A DNA stretch of 64,000 nt from the NCBI RefSeq assembly GCF_000711825.1, contig NZ_JONJ01000002.1:62001-126000 (forward strand), read 5' to 3'. Position numbers and translations under genes: made by a program. Source of the stretch: [Clostridium] aminophilum DSM 10710. Its GTDB lineage: Bacteria > Bacillota > Clostridia > Lachnospirales > Lachnospiraceae. The notes under the pieces are model-generated. The model was not told where the DNA came from. It made no database searches and saw only the letters and a program-made list of their open reading frames with translations. Shown in pieces: positions 1-8,402 of this stretch (within the stretch, counting starts at the first letter, position 1; every line of letters begins with the position of its first letter).

Positions 1-692
1 CATTTCGTGCGGACCGGGCACTTCGGAACTCGGAGGTGATTGCCGGTTACACGGTCTATGTTGATCTGATCCGGGCGGAGTATCCGCAGGCGGAAATTAT
101 CACGACGCCGATGCGAAAGGAACGGGAGCGCTGTGAAATGGCACTTGATGCCGCCGCAGACGGGAGAATCACTTCGATGATCTGCAGCGGGGATTCCGGG
201 GTTTACGGCATGGCGTCCCTGATTCTGGAGATGGCAGGGAATTACCCGGAGGTCTCCATTGAGATTATTCCGGGTATTACCGCGGCACTCTCCGGCGGTG
301 CGCTTCTGGGGGCACCTCTCGGTCATGATTTTGCGGTGATCAGCATGAGCGATGCCCTCACGCCGATGGAGACCATCGAGAATCGTCTGGCTGCGGCGGC
401 AAAATCCGATATGGTGATCTGTCTCTACAATCCGGAGAGTCACAAGCGAAAAGGATATCTTCGCCATGCGTGTGAGATCATCGGACAGTACCGCTCACCG
501 GATACCATCTGCGGAACGGCGTCCGAGATCGGCCGGGACGGGCAGGAGGCGCGAATTCTCACACTCGGGGAACTGAGCGGGACGGCGGTGGATATGTTCA
601 CCACGGTTTTCATCGGAAGCAGCAGGACGAAGAATCTTCGGGAACGGATGGTGACTCCGCGGGGATACCGCGGCCTGGAGGGGCAGACATGA
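1..692 (+). CDS. cbiH: Precorrin-3B / cobalt-precorrin-3B C17-methyltransferase, 5' end missing
   Basis: SAM-dependent methyltransferase that methylates C17 and drives ring contraction in corrin synthesis. The reading frame is open to the left edge (codons begin at base 3) and the residues before the first possible start (GTG at 36) continue the family pattern, ending in the conserved GYTVYVDL segment; so the true start lies outside the window. The tetrapyrrole methylase features are visible: GDSGVYGMA, a PGITAALSGGALLGAPLGHD segment and CLYNPESHKR. The stop overlaps the next ATG (ATGA at 689-692), which indicates translational coupling in a cobalamin operon. With CbiT, CbiE and CbiC elsewhere in the window the anaerobic (cobalt-early) route is more likely, hence cbiH rather than cobJ; family membership is sure, the route is inference. 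Confidence 0.93.
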   Translation, partial: FRADRALRNSEVIAGYTVYVDLIRAEYPQAEIITTPMRKERERCEMALDAAADGRITSMICSGDSGVYGMASLILEMAGNYPEVSIEIIPGITAALSGGALLGAPLGHDFAVISMSDALTPMETIENRLAAAAKSDMVICLYNPESHKRKGYLRHACEIIGQYRSPDTICGTASEIGRDGQEARILTLGELSGTAVDMFTTVFIGSSRTKNLRERMVTPRGYRGLEGQT

Positions 693-2188
693 AGCCGGAA
701 ATACTGATTTTTGGCGGCACGACCGAGGGACGCGAGATCGCGGAATTCTGCTCGCAGCATGAGATTCCGGCGTTTGTCAGTGTCTATTCCGGTTATGGAG
801 CGGACATGATTGAGACGGACGAATGGTCTCCGGACACAGACGGGACGACGGTCCGCATTCTGGTCGGGCCGATGAAACGGGAAGAGATCGGACAGTTTCT
901 GAAAGAGAAAGAAATCCGTCTGGTGATCGATGCAACGCATCCGTACGCGAAGAATGTGTCGGACAATATCCGATCCGCGGTGGCAGAGACCTCTGCGGAA
1001 CTGATCCGCGTACTCCGGGATGCGGAGGAAGCCGGAGAATCGGACGAGGGGGATGAGAAATGCCGCCGCGGGAATATTTTCGTTGAGACTCCGGAAGAAG
1101 CCGCCGCGTATCTGACCGGGACAGAGGGGAATATCCTTTTGACGACGGGAAGCCGTGCGCTGTCTGTGTTCGCGGCAATTCCGGGTTCCTCCGAGCGGCT
1201 CTATGCGAGAGTTCTTCCAAGCGAGGAAGGCATCCGCACCTGTCAGGAAAACGGACTTCGGGGCAGGCATATCATTGCAATGCAGGGGCCGTTTACCGTG
1301 GAAATGAACAAGGCTCTTCTCAATCAGACCGGTGCGGAATATCTTGTGACCAAGGAGAGCGGAAAAAACGGCGGATATCGGGAAAAGCTTGAGGCGGCCG
1401 CGGCCTGCGGAGTGCAGGCGGTGATCATCGGCAGACCGAAGGAGGCCGGAATCGGGCTAACGCAGTGCCTCGAACTTCTCCGAAGGCGCTATTCGGTGCA
1501 GCACGTTGTGATCGCCGGAATCGGTCCGGGGAATACCGAGCATATGACGGCTGCCGTGATCGGTGCAATCCTTGCGGCCGACCGGGTCATCGGCGCTTCC
1601 CGAATGCTCGACTGTGCCCGGGAGGCGGTGCGCCGGTTTGAACCGGGAAAGCCGGATCGGAGAAACTATATTGCCGAATACCGCCCGACAGAAGTTCTCA
1701 GGAAGATCCGGGAAGCGGAGGGAAAGAATGTTCTGCTGCTGTTTTCCGGAAGTCTGGCATTTCACAGCGGAGCATGTGCCTGTGAAGCGCTTCTTGCGGA
1801 AAACGGAATCCGGTATTCGATTCTTCCCGGGATTTCAAGCGTGACGTATCTGTCTTCTCTTTTGGGCGAAGATCTTGCAGACGCGGTGCTCTCGTCCATG
1901 CACGGCGCATCGCGGTCGGCTGAGGAACTTCTGGATTCGCTGTTCAGCTCCGGGAAAGAACATTTCTGCATTCTGTCCGGAAAAGGAGATGACGCGCGTG
2001 AGCTTGCGGAGGCCCTGGTCCGGCGGGGATACGGAACTTCGAGGGTTGTTGTCGGAGAGAATCTGTCGCTGCAGAATGAGAAAATCACGGAGAGTACGGC
2101 GGAGGAACTCTGCAGTATGCCGGCAGACGCCCGGTTTTCCGCTCTTTCGGTGATTGCGGTATCGCTGAATAAAGCGAATGATAAGTGA
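689..2188 (+). CDS. cobK/cbiE: Fusion of precorrin-6A reductase (CobK/CbiJ) and precorrin-6B C5-methyltransferase (CbiE)
   Basis: A 499-residue two-domain corrin enzyme. Residues 1 to about 270 match CobK/CbiJ: an N-terminal ILIFGGTTEGREIAEF nucleotide-binding motif, the ATHPYA segment and LLTTGSR, giving the NAD(P)H-dependent reduction of the precorrin-6 macrocycle. From about residue 272 a CbiE tetrapyrrole methylase begins (VIAGIGPGNTEHMT, then LLFSGSLAFHSGA, ILPGISSVTYLSSLLGE), which methylates C5. CbiE normally works together with CbiT, encoded two genes downstream. The total length equals the sum of the two separate families (about 250 plus 220), so this is an intact fusion and not a read-through artefact. 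It overlaps cbiH by 4 bp and is followed by cbiA after a short gap. Domain assignments are from recognised motifs. Confidence 0.9.
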   Translation: MKPEILIFGGTTEGREIAEFCSQHEIPAFVSVYSGYGADMIETDEWSPDTDGTTVRILVGPMKREEIGQFLKEKEIRLVIDATHPYAKNVSDNIRSAVAETSAELIRVLRDAEEAGESDEGDEKCRRGNIFVETPEEAAAYLTGTEGNILLTTGSRALSVFAAIPGSSERLYARVLPSEEGIRTCQENGLRGRHIIAMQGPFTVEMNKALLNQTGAEYLVTKESGKNGGYREKLEAAAACGVQAVIIGRPKEAGIGLTQCLELLRRRYSVQHVVIAGIGPGNTEHMTAAVIGAILAADRVIGASRMLDCAREAVRRFEPGKPDRRNYIAEYRPTEVLRKIREAEGKNVLLLFSGSLAFHSGACACEALLAENGIRYSILPGISSVTYLSSLLGEDLADAVLSSMHGASRSAEELLDSLFSSGKEHFCILSGKGDDARELAEALVRRGYGTSRVVVGENLSLQNEKITESTAEELCSMPADARFSALSVIAVSLNKANDK

Positions 2189-2251
2189 AATGATTTAAAC
2201 GGATGTATGCGGCGCAGGACCGTGTCCGGAGAAAGGCGGGAGGATGAGAAC

Positions 2252-3676
2252 ATGGAGATGACGCAGAAAAGGACGGGTGAGACAATCCCGCGGATTCTTC
2301 TGACCGCGCCGAAGAGCGGAAGCGGGAAGACCCTCATCACCTGCGGCATGATCGAGGTTTTCCGGCGCAGGGGCCGGAAACCGGCCGCCTTCAAATGCGG
2401 CCCGGATTATATTGATCCGATGTTTCACCGCTATGTGTCCGGCGTCGGCGGTGCCAATCTGGATTCGTTTTTTCTGGATGAAGCCGGTGTACGGCGAGTC
2501 CTCACGGAGACGGTTACGGAGACGGAAAGCGGCTCCTGCGTGATGGAGGGCGTCATGGGATATTACGACGGCGTCAGCGGAACGGAACTGACCGCCTCCA
2601 CCTATGATATTGCCCGCATCACCCGGACACCGGCCATTCTGATTGTGGACGCGAAAGGGGCTTCCCGGTCCCTTGTTCCGCTCATCTCCGGTTTTCTGCA
2701 TTATCCGAAGGAGTCGGATGCCCCCGGACAGCGGGGGAGCGGCATCGCTGGTGTGATTCTGAACCGCACGACCGCGATGATGGCGAAGATTCTCGGGGAA
2801 ATGATCCGGAACGAATGCGGAATTCCGGTGTTGGGTTTTCTCCCCGAGTCTGAGGACTGGAAGATGGAGAGCCGTCATCTGGGACTCTTTCTTCCTCATG
2901 AGATTTCGGATCTTCGGCGGAAGATCGGTCTTCTGGCCGATCAGATGGAGAAATCCTTTGACATGGATGCGATCTTTGCGCTGGCGGACGGATCGGAACC
3001 GGTCGAGACAGAAGCGATAGCGGAGAAGGAACAGACATACATTCCGGAAACCTCCCGAACCCGTGTGCGGATTGCGGCTGCGGTGGACGAGGCCTTCTGC
3101 TTTTATTATCAGGAGAACCGTCGTATGATGGAGAAAATGGGGGCGGAGATTGTTCCGTTCTCGCCGATTCACGACGCGAAGCTGCCGGAGGGGATCGCGG
3201 GGCTGATCCTCGAAGGCGGGTATCCGGAACTTTTTGCGAGGGAACTCTCGGAAAACCATGCGATGCTTGCACAGATCCGGGCAGTGTCGGAACAGTCCAT
3301 GCCGATCCTTGCGGAGTGCGGCGGATTCATGTATCTCCATGAGGAAATGGAAGGCGCGGACGGGAACCGTTATCCGGCTGTCGGGGTCATCCGGGGAAGG
3401 ACATTCCGGACGCCGAAACTCGGGCGGTTCGGTTACATTTCCCTTGCGGGACCCCATTCAGACAAAATCCGTGGGCATGAGTATCATTACTGGGACAGCA
3501 CTGACTGCGGCGGGGACTGGACGGCGGTTAAGCCGAACGGAAGAAGCTGGAACTGCATCCATGACCGTGACGGAATGATTGCGGGTTTTCCGCATTTCTA
3601 TTATCCGTCGGATCCCGACTTTGTGGAACAATGGCTCGCGATGTGCAGAAACTGGAGAAATACGGATGAGAGATGA
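2252..3676 (+). CDS. cbiA: Cobyrinic acid a,c-diamide synthase
   Basis: ATP- and glutamine-dependent amidation of the a and c side chains of cobyrinate. The 474-residue protein starts with a dethiobiotin-synthetase-like P-loop (LLTAPKSGSGKT), followed by FKCGPDYIDPMFH, which is diagnostic for CbiA, and ends with a class I glutamine amidotransferase domain (LILEGGYPELFA, then AECGGFMYL with the nucleophile Cys, and a C-terminal HEYHY with the catalytic His). An in-frame ATG exists at 2207, but 2252 is preferred: GGGAGG at 2237-2242 sits about nine bases before it and the P-loop is then at the usual distance from the N-terminus. The 3' end overlaps cbiT by 11 bp. Confidence 0.95.
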   Translation: MEMTQKRTGETIPRILLTAPKSGSGKTLITCGMIEVFRRRGRKPAAFKCGPDYIDPMFHRYVSGVGGANLDSFFLDEAGVRRVLTETVTETESGSCVMEGVMGYYDGVSGTELTASTYDIARITRTPAILIVDAKGASRSLVPLISGFLHYPKESDAPGQRGSGIAGVILNRTTAMMAKILGEMIRNECGIPVLGFLPESEDWKMESRHLGLFLPHEISDLRRKIGLLADQMEKSFDMDAIFALADGSEPVETEAIAEKEQTYIPETSRTRVRIAAAVDEAFCFYYQENRRMMEKMGAEIVPFSPIHDAKLPEGIAGLILEGGYPELFARELSENHAMLAQIRAVSEQSMPILAECGGFMYLHEEMEGADGNRYPAVGVIRGRTFRTPKLGRFGYISLAGPHSDKIRGHEYHYWDSTDCGGDWTAVKPNGRSWNCIHDRDGMIAGFPHFYYPSDPDFVEQWLAMCRNWRNTDER

Positions 3677-4355
3677 ATGGTTTATTCGCGGAAATGTGCC
3701 GATGACGAAAGAAGAAGTGCGGGCAGTCTCCATCGCAAAGCTGGAGATCGGAAGCAGACAGGACGACGGGAAAAGCATCGCGAACAGCATCGGAAACAGC
3801 ATCGGAAACAGCATCGGGAACAGCATCGGAAACGGCACCGGGAAAAACACCGGAAAAGGCACCGGCGGCATTCTGTTTGACATTGGAGCCGGAACCGGTT
3901 CGGTGTCTGTGGAAGCGGCAGTGACTTATCCGGAACTGAGAATTGTCGCCTTTGAAAAAAAGGATGAGGCAATTTCACTGATCCGGCAGAATGCGGAAAA
4001 GGCAGGCGCGGAAGACCGGGTGGAGATCGTTCCGGGAAATCTTCCGGAATCGCTGGAGCAGTATGTAACCCGGCATCCGGAGATGGTTCCGGACTATGTC
4101 TTTATCGGCGGCGCGACGGCAAATACTGCGAGGATTCTCGATCTTCTGCGCATCCCGGAGAGTGGGACCCGCGTTGTGATCAACGTGATTGCGCTGGAAT
4201 CGATTCAGGAAGTGCTCTCGGCACTCCGCGACCGGAAGATAGAGCCGGAGATATCGCAGATTTCGGTCTCCCGGGCGGAAAAGGCAGGGGGCTTTCACCT
4301 GATGAAAGGGCTGAATCCCGTGACGGTGATCAGCTTCGGCGGGAAATGCATATAA
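3666..4355 (+). CDS. cbiT: Cobalt-precorrin-6B C15-methyltransferase (decarboxylating) with a repeat insertion
   Basis: SAM methyltransferase that methylates C15 and decarboxylates the C12 acetate, partner of CbiE. Family motifs are the N-terminal WFIRGNVPMTKEEVRA and the SAM-binding FDIGAGTGSVSVEAA. The start chosen (3666) overlaps the end of cbiA and puts FIRG at the family's usual position; the longer frame to 3579 would extend into cbiA. Odd feature: between the first helices (KLEIGS) and the SAM motif there is an insertion of about 37 residues, mostly a tandem NSIG repeat running into GTGKNTGKG, encoded by eight 12-bp units. Normal CbiT has only a few residues there (family knowledge). 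The insert sits in a surface-type linker, so activity is probably retained, but that is inference. Confidence 0.9.
   Translation: MRDEWFIRGNVPMTKEEVRAVSIAKLEIGSRQDDGKSIANSIGNSIGNSIGNSIGNGTGKNTGKGTGGILFDIGAGTGSVSVEAAVTYPELRIVAFEKKDEAISLIRQNAEKAGAEDRVEIVPGNLPESLEQYVTRHPEMVPDYVFIGGATANTARILDLLRIPESGTRVVINVIALESIQEVLSALRDRKIEPEISQISVSRAEKAGGFHLMKGLNPVTVISFGGKCI
3774..3869 (+). repeat. 12-bp minisatellite inside cbiT (eight units)
   Basis: Eight consecutive 12-bp units of the form AGCATCGGAAAC; the first five are almost identical and the last three have diverged to GGCACCGGGAAA types. Because 12 is a multiple of three, the array keeps frame and encodes the N-S-I-G repeat of CbiT. Such arrays usually vary in copy number by replication slippage. 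Confidence 0.9.
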
Positions 4356-4376
4356 AAAAATCATTGCAATCAATAC

Positions 4377-4556
4377 GGGGCGGCATAAAACAGTGCGGTT
4401 TAAACAGCCCGGCTTAACCAGTGCGGCATAAACCAGTGCGGCATAGCCAATGCGGCATAGAACAGTGCGGCATAAAACAGTGCGGCATAAACCAGTATGG
4501 CATAAACAGTGCGGTTTAAACAGCGCGGCTTAAAACAGTATGGCATAACGGTTCGC
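4377..4556. repeat. Degenerate 14-15 bp minisatellite between cbiT and cobT
   Basis: About twelve head-to-tail copies of a 14-15 bp unit with consensus CAGTGCGGCATAAAA, with variants CAGTGCGGTTTAAA and CAGTATGGCATAAA. It fills most of the gap between cbiT and cobT (4356-4602). No gene with coding features is visible in the gap; the small minus-strand open frame there is only the repeat translated. Function unknown. Confidence 0.92.
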
Positions 4557-4602
4557 GCGGTGTGCATAAAAACAGCAGAGAGTATTAGAAACGGAAAGTA
4601 CA

Positions 4603-5757
4603 TTGGATATACGAATGATTGGAAATCTTTCGGAGCGGATCGCCGACTGGCGGTTCTGCTCTTCGGATGAGCTGAACATAAATTATAAAGAACGAATCAG
4701 CCGCATCCGCCCGGCGGATCGCAAGGCCGGTGACGCGGCCCGGCGCCGGTGGCAGAGCATCGCGAAGCCGCTTGGAAGTCTGGGGCTTTTGGAAGAAGAT
4801 ATTGCGCGGATGGCACAGATCACGGGGGATCCCGATGTCCGGATGGACCGGAGTGCGCTCTTTATTTTCTGCGCGGATAACGGTGTGGTCAAAGAAGGCG
4901 TGACCCAGACGGGACAGGATGTGACGGCGAGCGTGACGGAGGTCATCGGACGGGACGGGAGCTGTTCTGCGCACATGAGCCGGGTAAACGGAACCGAAGT
5001 GTATGCTGTGGATCTCGGCGTTGCCTCCGCGATGAATCCGGAAGTCTACCGTACGGTTGCGGAACGCAGGATCCGACGGGGAACGTCGGATTTTCTCGAG
5101 GGACCGGCGATGACGGAGGATGAAGCGCGGATGGCGGTTCTGACCGGGATAGACTGCGCCCGCGCCGCAAAAGAAGCGGGGATGGACATAATCCTCGGCG
5201 GTGAGATGGGAATCGGCAACACGACAACGGGAAGCGCCGTTGCCTGTGCGCTATTGGATGCGGATCCGGGAGAGATCACAGGAAAAGGAGCCGGTTTTAC
5301 CGATGAGGGACTCCGGCATAAGATCGATGTGGTCGGAAAAGGTGTCGCGCTTCACCGGAAGATCTACGAAAAGAACGGAGAAAAGGATGCACTGCAGGTT
5401 CTCCGCTGTGTCGGCGGATTTGATATTGCTGCGCTCTGTGGACTGTATCTCGGCGCCGCGATCTACCGCATCCCGGCGGTAATCGACGGATTTATCGCCT
5501 CGGCGGCTGCCCTCGCGGCTGTCTCGATCGCACCGGACACGCGGGAATTTCTGCTCGCCTCCCATATGTCGGGCGAGGGCGGAATGAAACGGATCATGGA
5601 AAAGCTGGACCTTGTTCCGCCGATCAGCGCGGGACTTCATCTCGGGGAGGGAACGGGAGCACTCATGCTGCTGCCTCTGCTTCGGATGACACTGGCGGTT
5701 TACCGCAACATGATGACATTTGACGGGATGGGAATTGACGCCTATCGCCCCCTGTAA
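4603..5757 (+). CDS. cobT: Nicotinate-nucleotide--dimethylbenzimidazole phosphoribosyltransferase
   Basis: Transfers phosphoribose from nicotinate mononucleotide to the lower-ligand base to form alpha-ribazole phosphate. The 384-residue product carries KPLGSLGLLE, CADNGVVKEGVTQTGQDVT, GEMGIGNTTT and the C-terminal LGEGTGA with the catalytic Glu (about residue 349). It is roughly 30 residues longer than typical CobT at the N-terminus. The listed start is TTG at 4603 (GGAAAG a few bases upstream); ATG at 4615 is an equally possible start and costs only four residues. It follows the minisatellite and is 10 bp before cobU. Actual base specificity (DMB, phenolic or adenine) cannot be told from sequence. 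Confidence 0.93.
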   Translation: MDIRMIGNLSERIADWRFCSSDELNINYKERISRIRPADRKAGDAARRRWQSIAKPLGSLGLLEEDIARMAQITGDPDVRMDRSALFIFCADNGVVKEGVTQTGQDVTASVTEVIGRDGSCSAHMSRVNGTEVYAVDLGVASAMNPEVYRTVAERRIRRGTSDFLEGPAMTEDEARMAVLTGIDCARAAKEAGMDIILGGEMGIGNTTTGSAVACALLDADPGEITGKGAGFTDEGLRHKIDVVGKGVALHRKIYEKNGEKDALQVLRCVGGFDIAALCGLYLGAAIYRIPAVIDGFIASAAALAAVSIAPDTREFLLASHMSGEGGMKRIMEKLDLVPPISAGLHLGEGTGALMLLPLLRMTLAVYRNMMTFDGMGIDAYRPL

Positions 5758-5767
5758 GGAGAATTGC

Positions 5768-6457
5768 ATGCTGCATCTTGTGACCGGCGGAAGTGGAAGC
5801 GGAAAATCCGCCTATGCCGAAAACTGCTGTCTGAAATATGGGGGCCCCTGTCTTTATCTTGCGACGATGAAGATCTGGGACGAGGAAGACCGGAAACGCG
5901 TGGAAAAGCACCGGGCGATGCGTGAGGGAAAAGGATTCGATACGTGTGAATGTCCGGTGGATCTTGAGAAGCTGGACATTCCGGAGCACTTCCGGAGCGG
6001 AACCGTTCTTCTGGAATGCATGTCCAATCTTCTGGTCAATGAACTCTGGCGGGAGGATATTCCGGACGCTTCCGCTGGAAGCATGGACGAAACTGCGCTG
6101 GAAAAACATCCGGAAACAGGCTTTGCAACGGACCGGCAGGCAGTGAACGGGAAAAAGAAAGACGGACAGACGGGAGACGGAGAACACATTGCCGGAAACG
6201 CCGCGCGGGATCACGATACGGAAGTGCGGATTCTTCGCGGCATCCGGCATCTCGCCGATTCCTGCCGTCATCTTGTGATCGTCACGGATGAGATTTTTTC
6301 GGACGGAATCCGGTATGACGAAGAGTCCATGCGGTATCTCCGGGTCCTGGCGGCGTTAAACCGGGACATTGCGGAACAGGCGGATGCCGTCACGGAAGTC
6401 GTCTTCGGAATTCCGGTTCCGGTGAAAGGGAAGAACGGGAGAAAAGAATATGTTTGA
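5768..6457 (+). CDS. cobU: Adenosylcobinamide kinase / adenosylcobinamide-phosphate guanylyltransferase
   Basis: Bifunctional enzyme that phosphorylates adenosylcobinamide and then attaches GMP. It begins with the P-loop VTGGSGSGKSAYAE (G7-S14), followed by KHRAMREGKGF, where the His near residue 48 is the candidate guanylylated residue, then LLECMSNLL, and near the end VTDEIFSDGIRYDEESMRYLRVLAALNR, which is the characteristic CobU C-terminal segment. ATG 5768 is chosen over the upstream GTG at 5720 because AAGGAG lies at 5756-5762. At 229 residues it is about 45 longer than usual: residues roughly 100-150 are a hydrophilic low-complexity insert rich in D, G, K and T. The 3' end overlaps cobS by 8 bp. 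Confidence 0.92.
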   Translation: MLHLVTGGSGSGKSAYAENCCLKYGGPCLYLATMKIWDEEDRKRVEKHRAMREGKGFDTCECPVDLEKLDIPEHFRSGTVLLECMSNLLVNELWREDIPDASAGSMDETALEKHPETGFATDRQAVNGKKKDGQTGDGEHIAGNAARDHDTEVRILRGIRHLADSCRHLVIVTDEIFSDGIRYDEESMRYLRVLAALNRDIAEQADAVTEVVFGIPVPVKGKNGRKEYV

Positions 6458-7217
6458 CAGCCTGAAGATTGCATTTTCCATGTATTCTGCCATTCCGGTG
6501 CCGGGAACCGCATGGGAGGAAAAGCCGATGCGTTACGCCATGTGCTGGTTTCCGCTGATCGGTGCGGCGGAAGGCGCGGTATTATATCTAACGCATTTTG
6601 CACTGCGTCGGATCGGTGCGGGGGAGATCGTTGCGGCGGCAGCCGGCACGGCCGTCCCGCTTCTTGTCACCGGCGGAATTCATCTGGACGGATATCTGGA
6701 TACCTCCGATGCGCTTCACTCGTGGGAGAATGCGGAGCGCAAACTGAAAATTCTGAAGGATCCGCATGTCGGCGCGTTTGCGGTCATTCGCTGCGCCTGG
6801 TACATGATCCTTTATCTCGGGGCCATGGCCGCCGTCATGACCGCCGGACCGAATGCCGTTCTCATGATGGGCGGAGTGTATGTGCTGGAGCGGGCGCTGA
6901 GCGGAAGTTCTGTGGTGCTGTTTCCAAAGGCGAAACAAGACGGGCTTGCGGTGACGTTCAGCCGGTCCTCCGCCGACCGGGCGGTGACGGCGGCCTCGGC
7001 ATTCTGGGCGATGGCGGCGATGGTCTGGATCGTCTTTTGGGGGAAGCAGACCGGAGCGATTCTGGGCGCCGGATGTCTCTTTTCCTACGGCCTGTATTAC
7101 CGGACGGCGATGAAGGAGTTCCACGGGATGACCGGGGATCTGGCGGGATGGTTTCTGCAGCGGTGCGAGCTGACGGGGGCATGGATCATTGCGCTTGCCG
7201 CGATGCTGAAAATATGA
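6450..7217 (+). CDS. cobS: Adenosylcobinamide-GDP ribazoletransferase (cobalamin synthase)
   Basis: Integral membrane enzyme that joins adenosylcobinamide-GDP with alpha-ribazole (phosphate) to finish the nucleotide loop. The 255-residue protein has the family start (SLKIAFSMYSAIPVP), the metal-binding HLDGYLDTSDALHS motif and KILKDPHVGAFAV, plus several hydrophobic helices. It overlaps cobU by 8 bp and ends cobalamin locus I. A run of 13-bp repeats follows the stop codon. Confidence 0.95.
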   Translation: MFDSLKIAFSMYSAIPVPGTAWEEKPMRYAMCWFPLIGAAEGAVLYLTHFALRRIGAGEIVAAAAGTAVPLLVTGGIHLDGYLDTSDALHSWENAERKLKILKDPHVGAFAVIRCAWYMILYLGAMAAVMTAGPNAVLMMGGVYVLERALSGSSVVLFPKAKQDGLAVTFSRSSADRAVTAASAFWAMAAMVWIVFWGKQTGAILGAGCLFSYGLYYRTAMKEFHGMTGDLAGWFLQRCELTGAWIIALAAMLKI

Positions 7218-7235
7218 ACGGAGCCCGGGACCGGA

Positions 7236-7284
7236 GAACGGGATGAATGAACGGGATGAAAGAACGGGATGAAAGAACGGGACC
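7236..7284. repeat. 13-bp tandem repeat, four units
   Basis: Four units of GAACGGGATGAAN with exact 13-bp spacing in the 122-bp gap between cobS and the pseudouridine synthase gene. No gene is visible in this gap. Confidence 0.8.
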
Positions 7285-7339
7285 GGCAGGTATGCCGGGA
7301 AACGGTAACCGGAAATGAAGTTGTGACAGGAGTTTTTCA

Positions 7340-8071
7340 ATGAGAATAGACCGCTATCTGAGTGAGATGGGCGCGGGCACGCGGAGCGAACTGAAAAAAA
7401 TGATCCGAAAAGGACAGGTTTCGGTGGACGGAGAGATGGTAAGAGATCCGGGATATTCCGTGGAACCGGGACAGAAGGTTCTGTGTGCCGGAGTTCCGAT
7501 CGAATATGAGACGAAAGTATACTATCTGATGAATAAGCCGGCCGGCGTGATCACTGCGACGGAGGACCGGCATCAGAAAACGGTGCTTGATCTGATCGGC
7601 GAGCGGACGAGAAAGGATCTGTTTCCGGTGGGGAGACTGGACCGGGATACCACGGGGCTTCTGCTGATCACGAATGACGGAGAGCTGGGGCATCGGCTGC
7701 TCAGTCCCAAAAAACATGTGGACAAGCGCTATCGTGCGCTGGTGAGAGGAGAGGTGACCGGTGAGGATGTCCGGAAGTTTGCGGAAGGTCTTCATGTGGA
7801 TGAGGAACTGACTGCTCTGCCGGCAGCGCTCGAGATTTTAGAGATCCGGTCGGAAGGAGAAGAAAAACGCTCTGTTGTGGAGGTGGTCATCCGGGAGGGC
7901 AAATTCCATCAGATCAAGCGGATGTTCGGGGCAGTCGGAAAGGAAGTCCTCGAATTAAAACGCCTGACGATGGGGCCGCTCCGGCTGGATCCGGATCTTG
8001 AGGAGGGTCAGTGGAGAAGGCTGACCGAAAAAGAGCAGAAAGAACTTCGCGAAATTACCGGAATGGGATGA
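7340..8071 (+). CDS. rsuA: 16S rRNA pseudouridine synthase, RsuA family
   Basis: Converts a uridine in small-subunit rRNA (U516 in E. coli) to pseudouridine. The protein of 243 residues has an N-terminal S4 RNA-binding domain (MRIDRYLSEMGAGTRSELKK ... GQVSVDG), then the catalytic GRLDRDTTGLLLITNDG with the nucleophilic Asp at about 101, and the C-terminal REGKFHQIKRMF typical of the RsuA/RluB/RluE/RluF group. The start ATG has GACAGGAG upstream. It is probably in its own transcription unit, ended by the hairpin at 8222. RsuA versus RluB or RluF type is not fully certain. Confidence 0.88.
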   Translation: MRIDRYLSEMGAGTRSELKKMIRKGQVSVDGEMVRDPGYSVEPGQKVLCAGVPIEYETKVYYLMNKPAGVITATEDRHQKTVLDLIGERTRKDLFPVGRLDRDTTGLLLITNDGELGHRLLSPKKHVDKRYRALVRGEVTGEDVRKFAEGLHVDEELTALPAALEILEIRSEGEEKRSVVEVVIREGKFHQIKRMFGAVGKEVLELKRLTMGPLRLDPDLEEGQWRRLTEKEQKELREITGMG

Positions 8072-8221
8072 CATTTCAACGGCATTGTATTACAATTAAG
8101 AAACGTGTGTTCATCTATGATTTTATGACAAAGTCACAGGCGGATTTCGGCTTCCACGTCCCCTCACTCCCGAGGGGAGCCTGCGAACTTTGCGCGCCGC
8201 CGCTGGTCACCGCAGGGTGAC

Positions 8222-8271
8222 GCCGTAGAAGGCGGATCACTTAACGAAATCGCGTGCTGCGGCTTTTTTTT
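8222..8271 (+). terminator. Probable intrinsic terminator after rsuA
   Basis: GCCGTAG at 8222-8228 can pair with CTGCGGC at 8257-8263, and eight T residues follow. The loop is long (28 nt). Upstream, 8160-8221 also holds two small stem-loops (CCCCTC/GAGGGG and GTCACC/GGTGAC), so the whole 8072-8330 stretch is structured but holds no visible gene. Confidence 0.55.
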
Positions 8272-8325
8272 CCGGGCTTAGTGGATTTGTCGGTGAACGG
8301 CGCGCGTATCCCGCGGAGCGTTTTG

Positions 8326-8358
8326 TTTCATGGGAAGTGCGAAGCATTTTCTATGAAA
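8326..8358 (-). repeat. Dispersed palindrome, copy A (inverted orientation)
   Basis: An imperfect inverted repeat, TTTCATGGGAAGTGC ... ATTTTCTATGAAA, flanked on its left by CCGCGGAGCGTTTT, which is the reverse complement of the tail found after the other copies. It is the most diverged copy and the only one not preceded, in its own orientation, by a terminator. Confidence 0.75.
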
Positions 8359-8402
8359 TAAACAGATAACAACGAAAAACAGAGAATCGAGGAGTCATCT
8401 TC

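Noticed and set aside
4400-4603. 67-residue minus-strand open frame
   Set aside because: It is only the translated 14-15 bp minisatellite.
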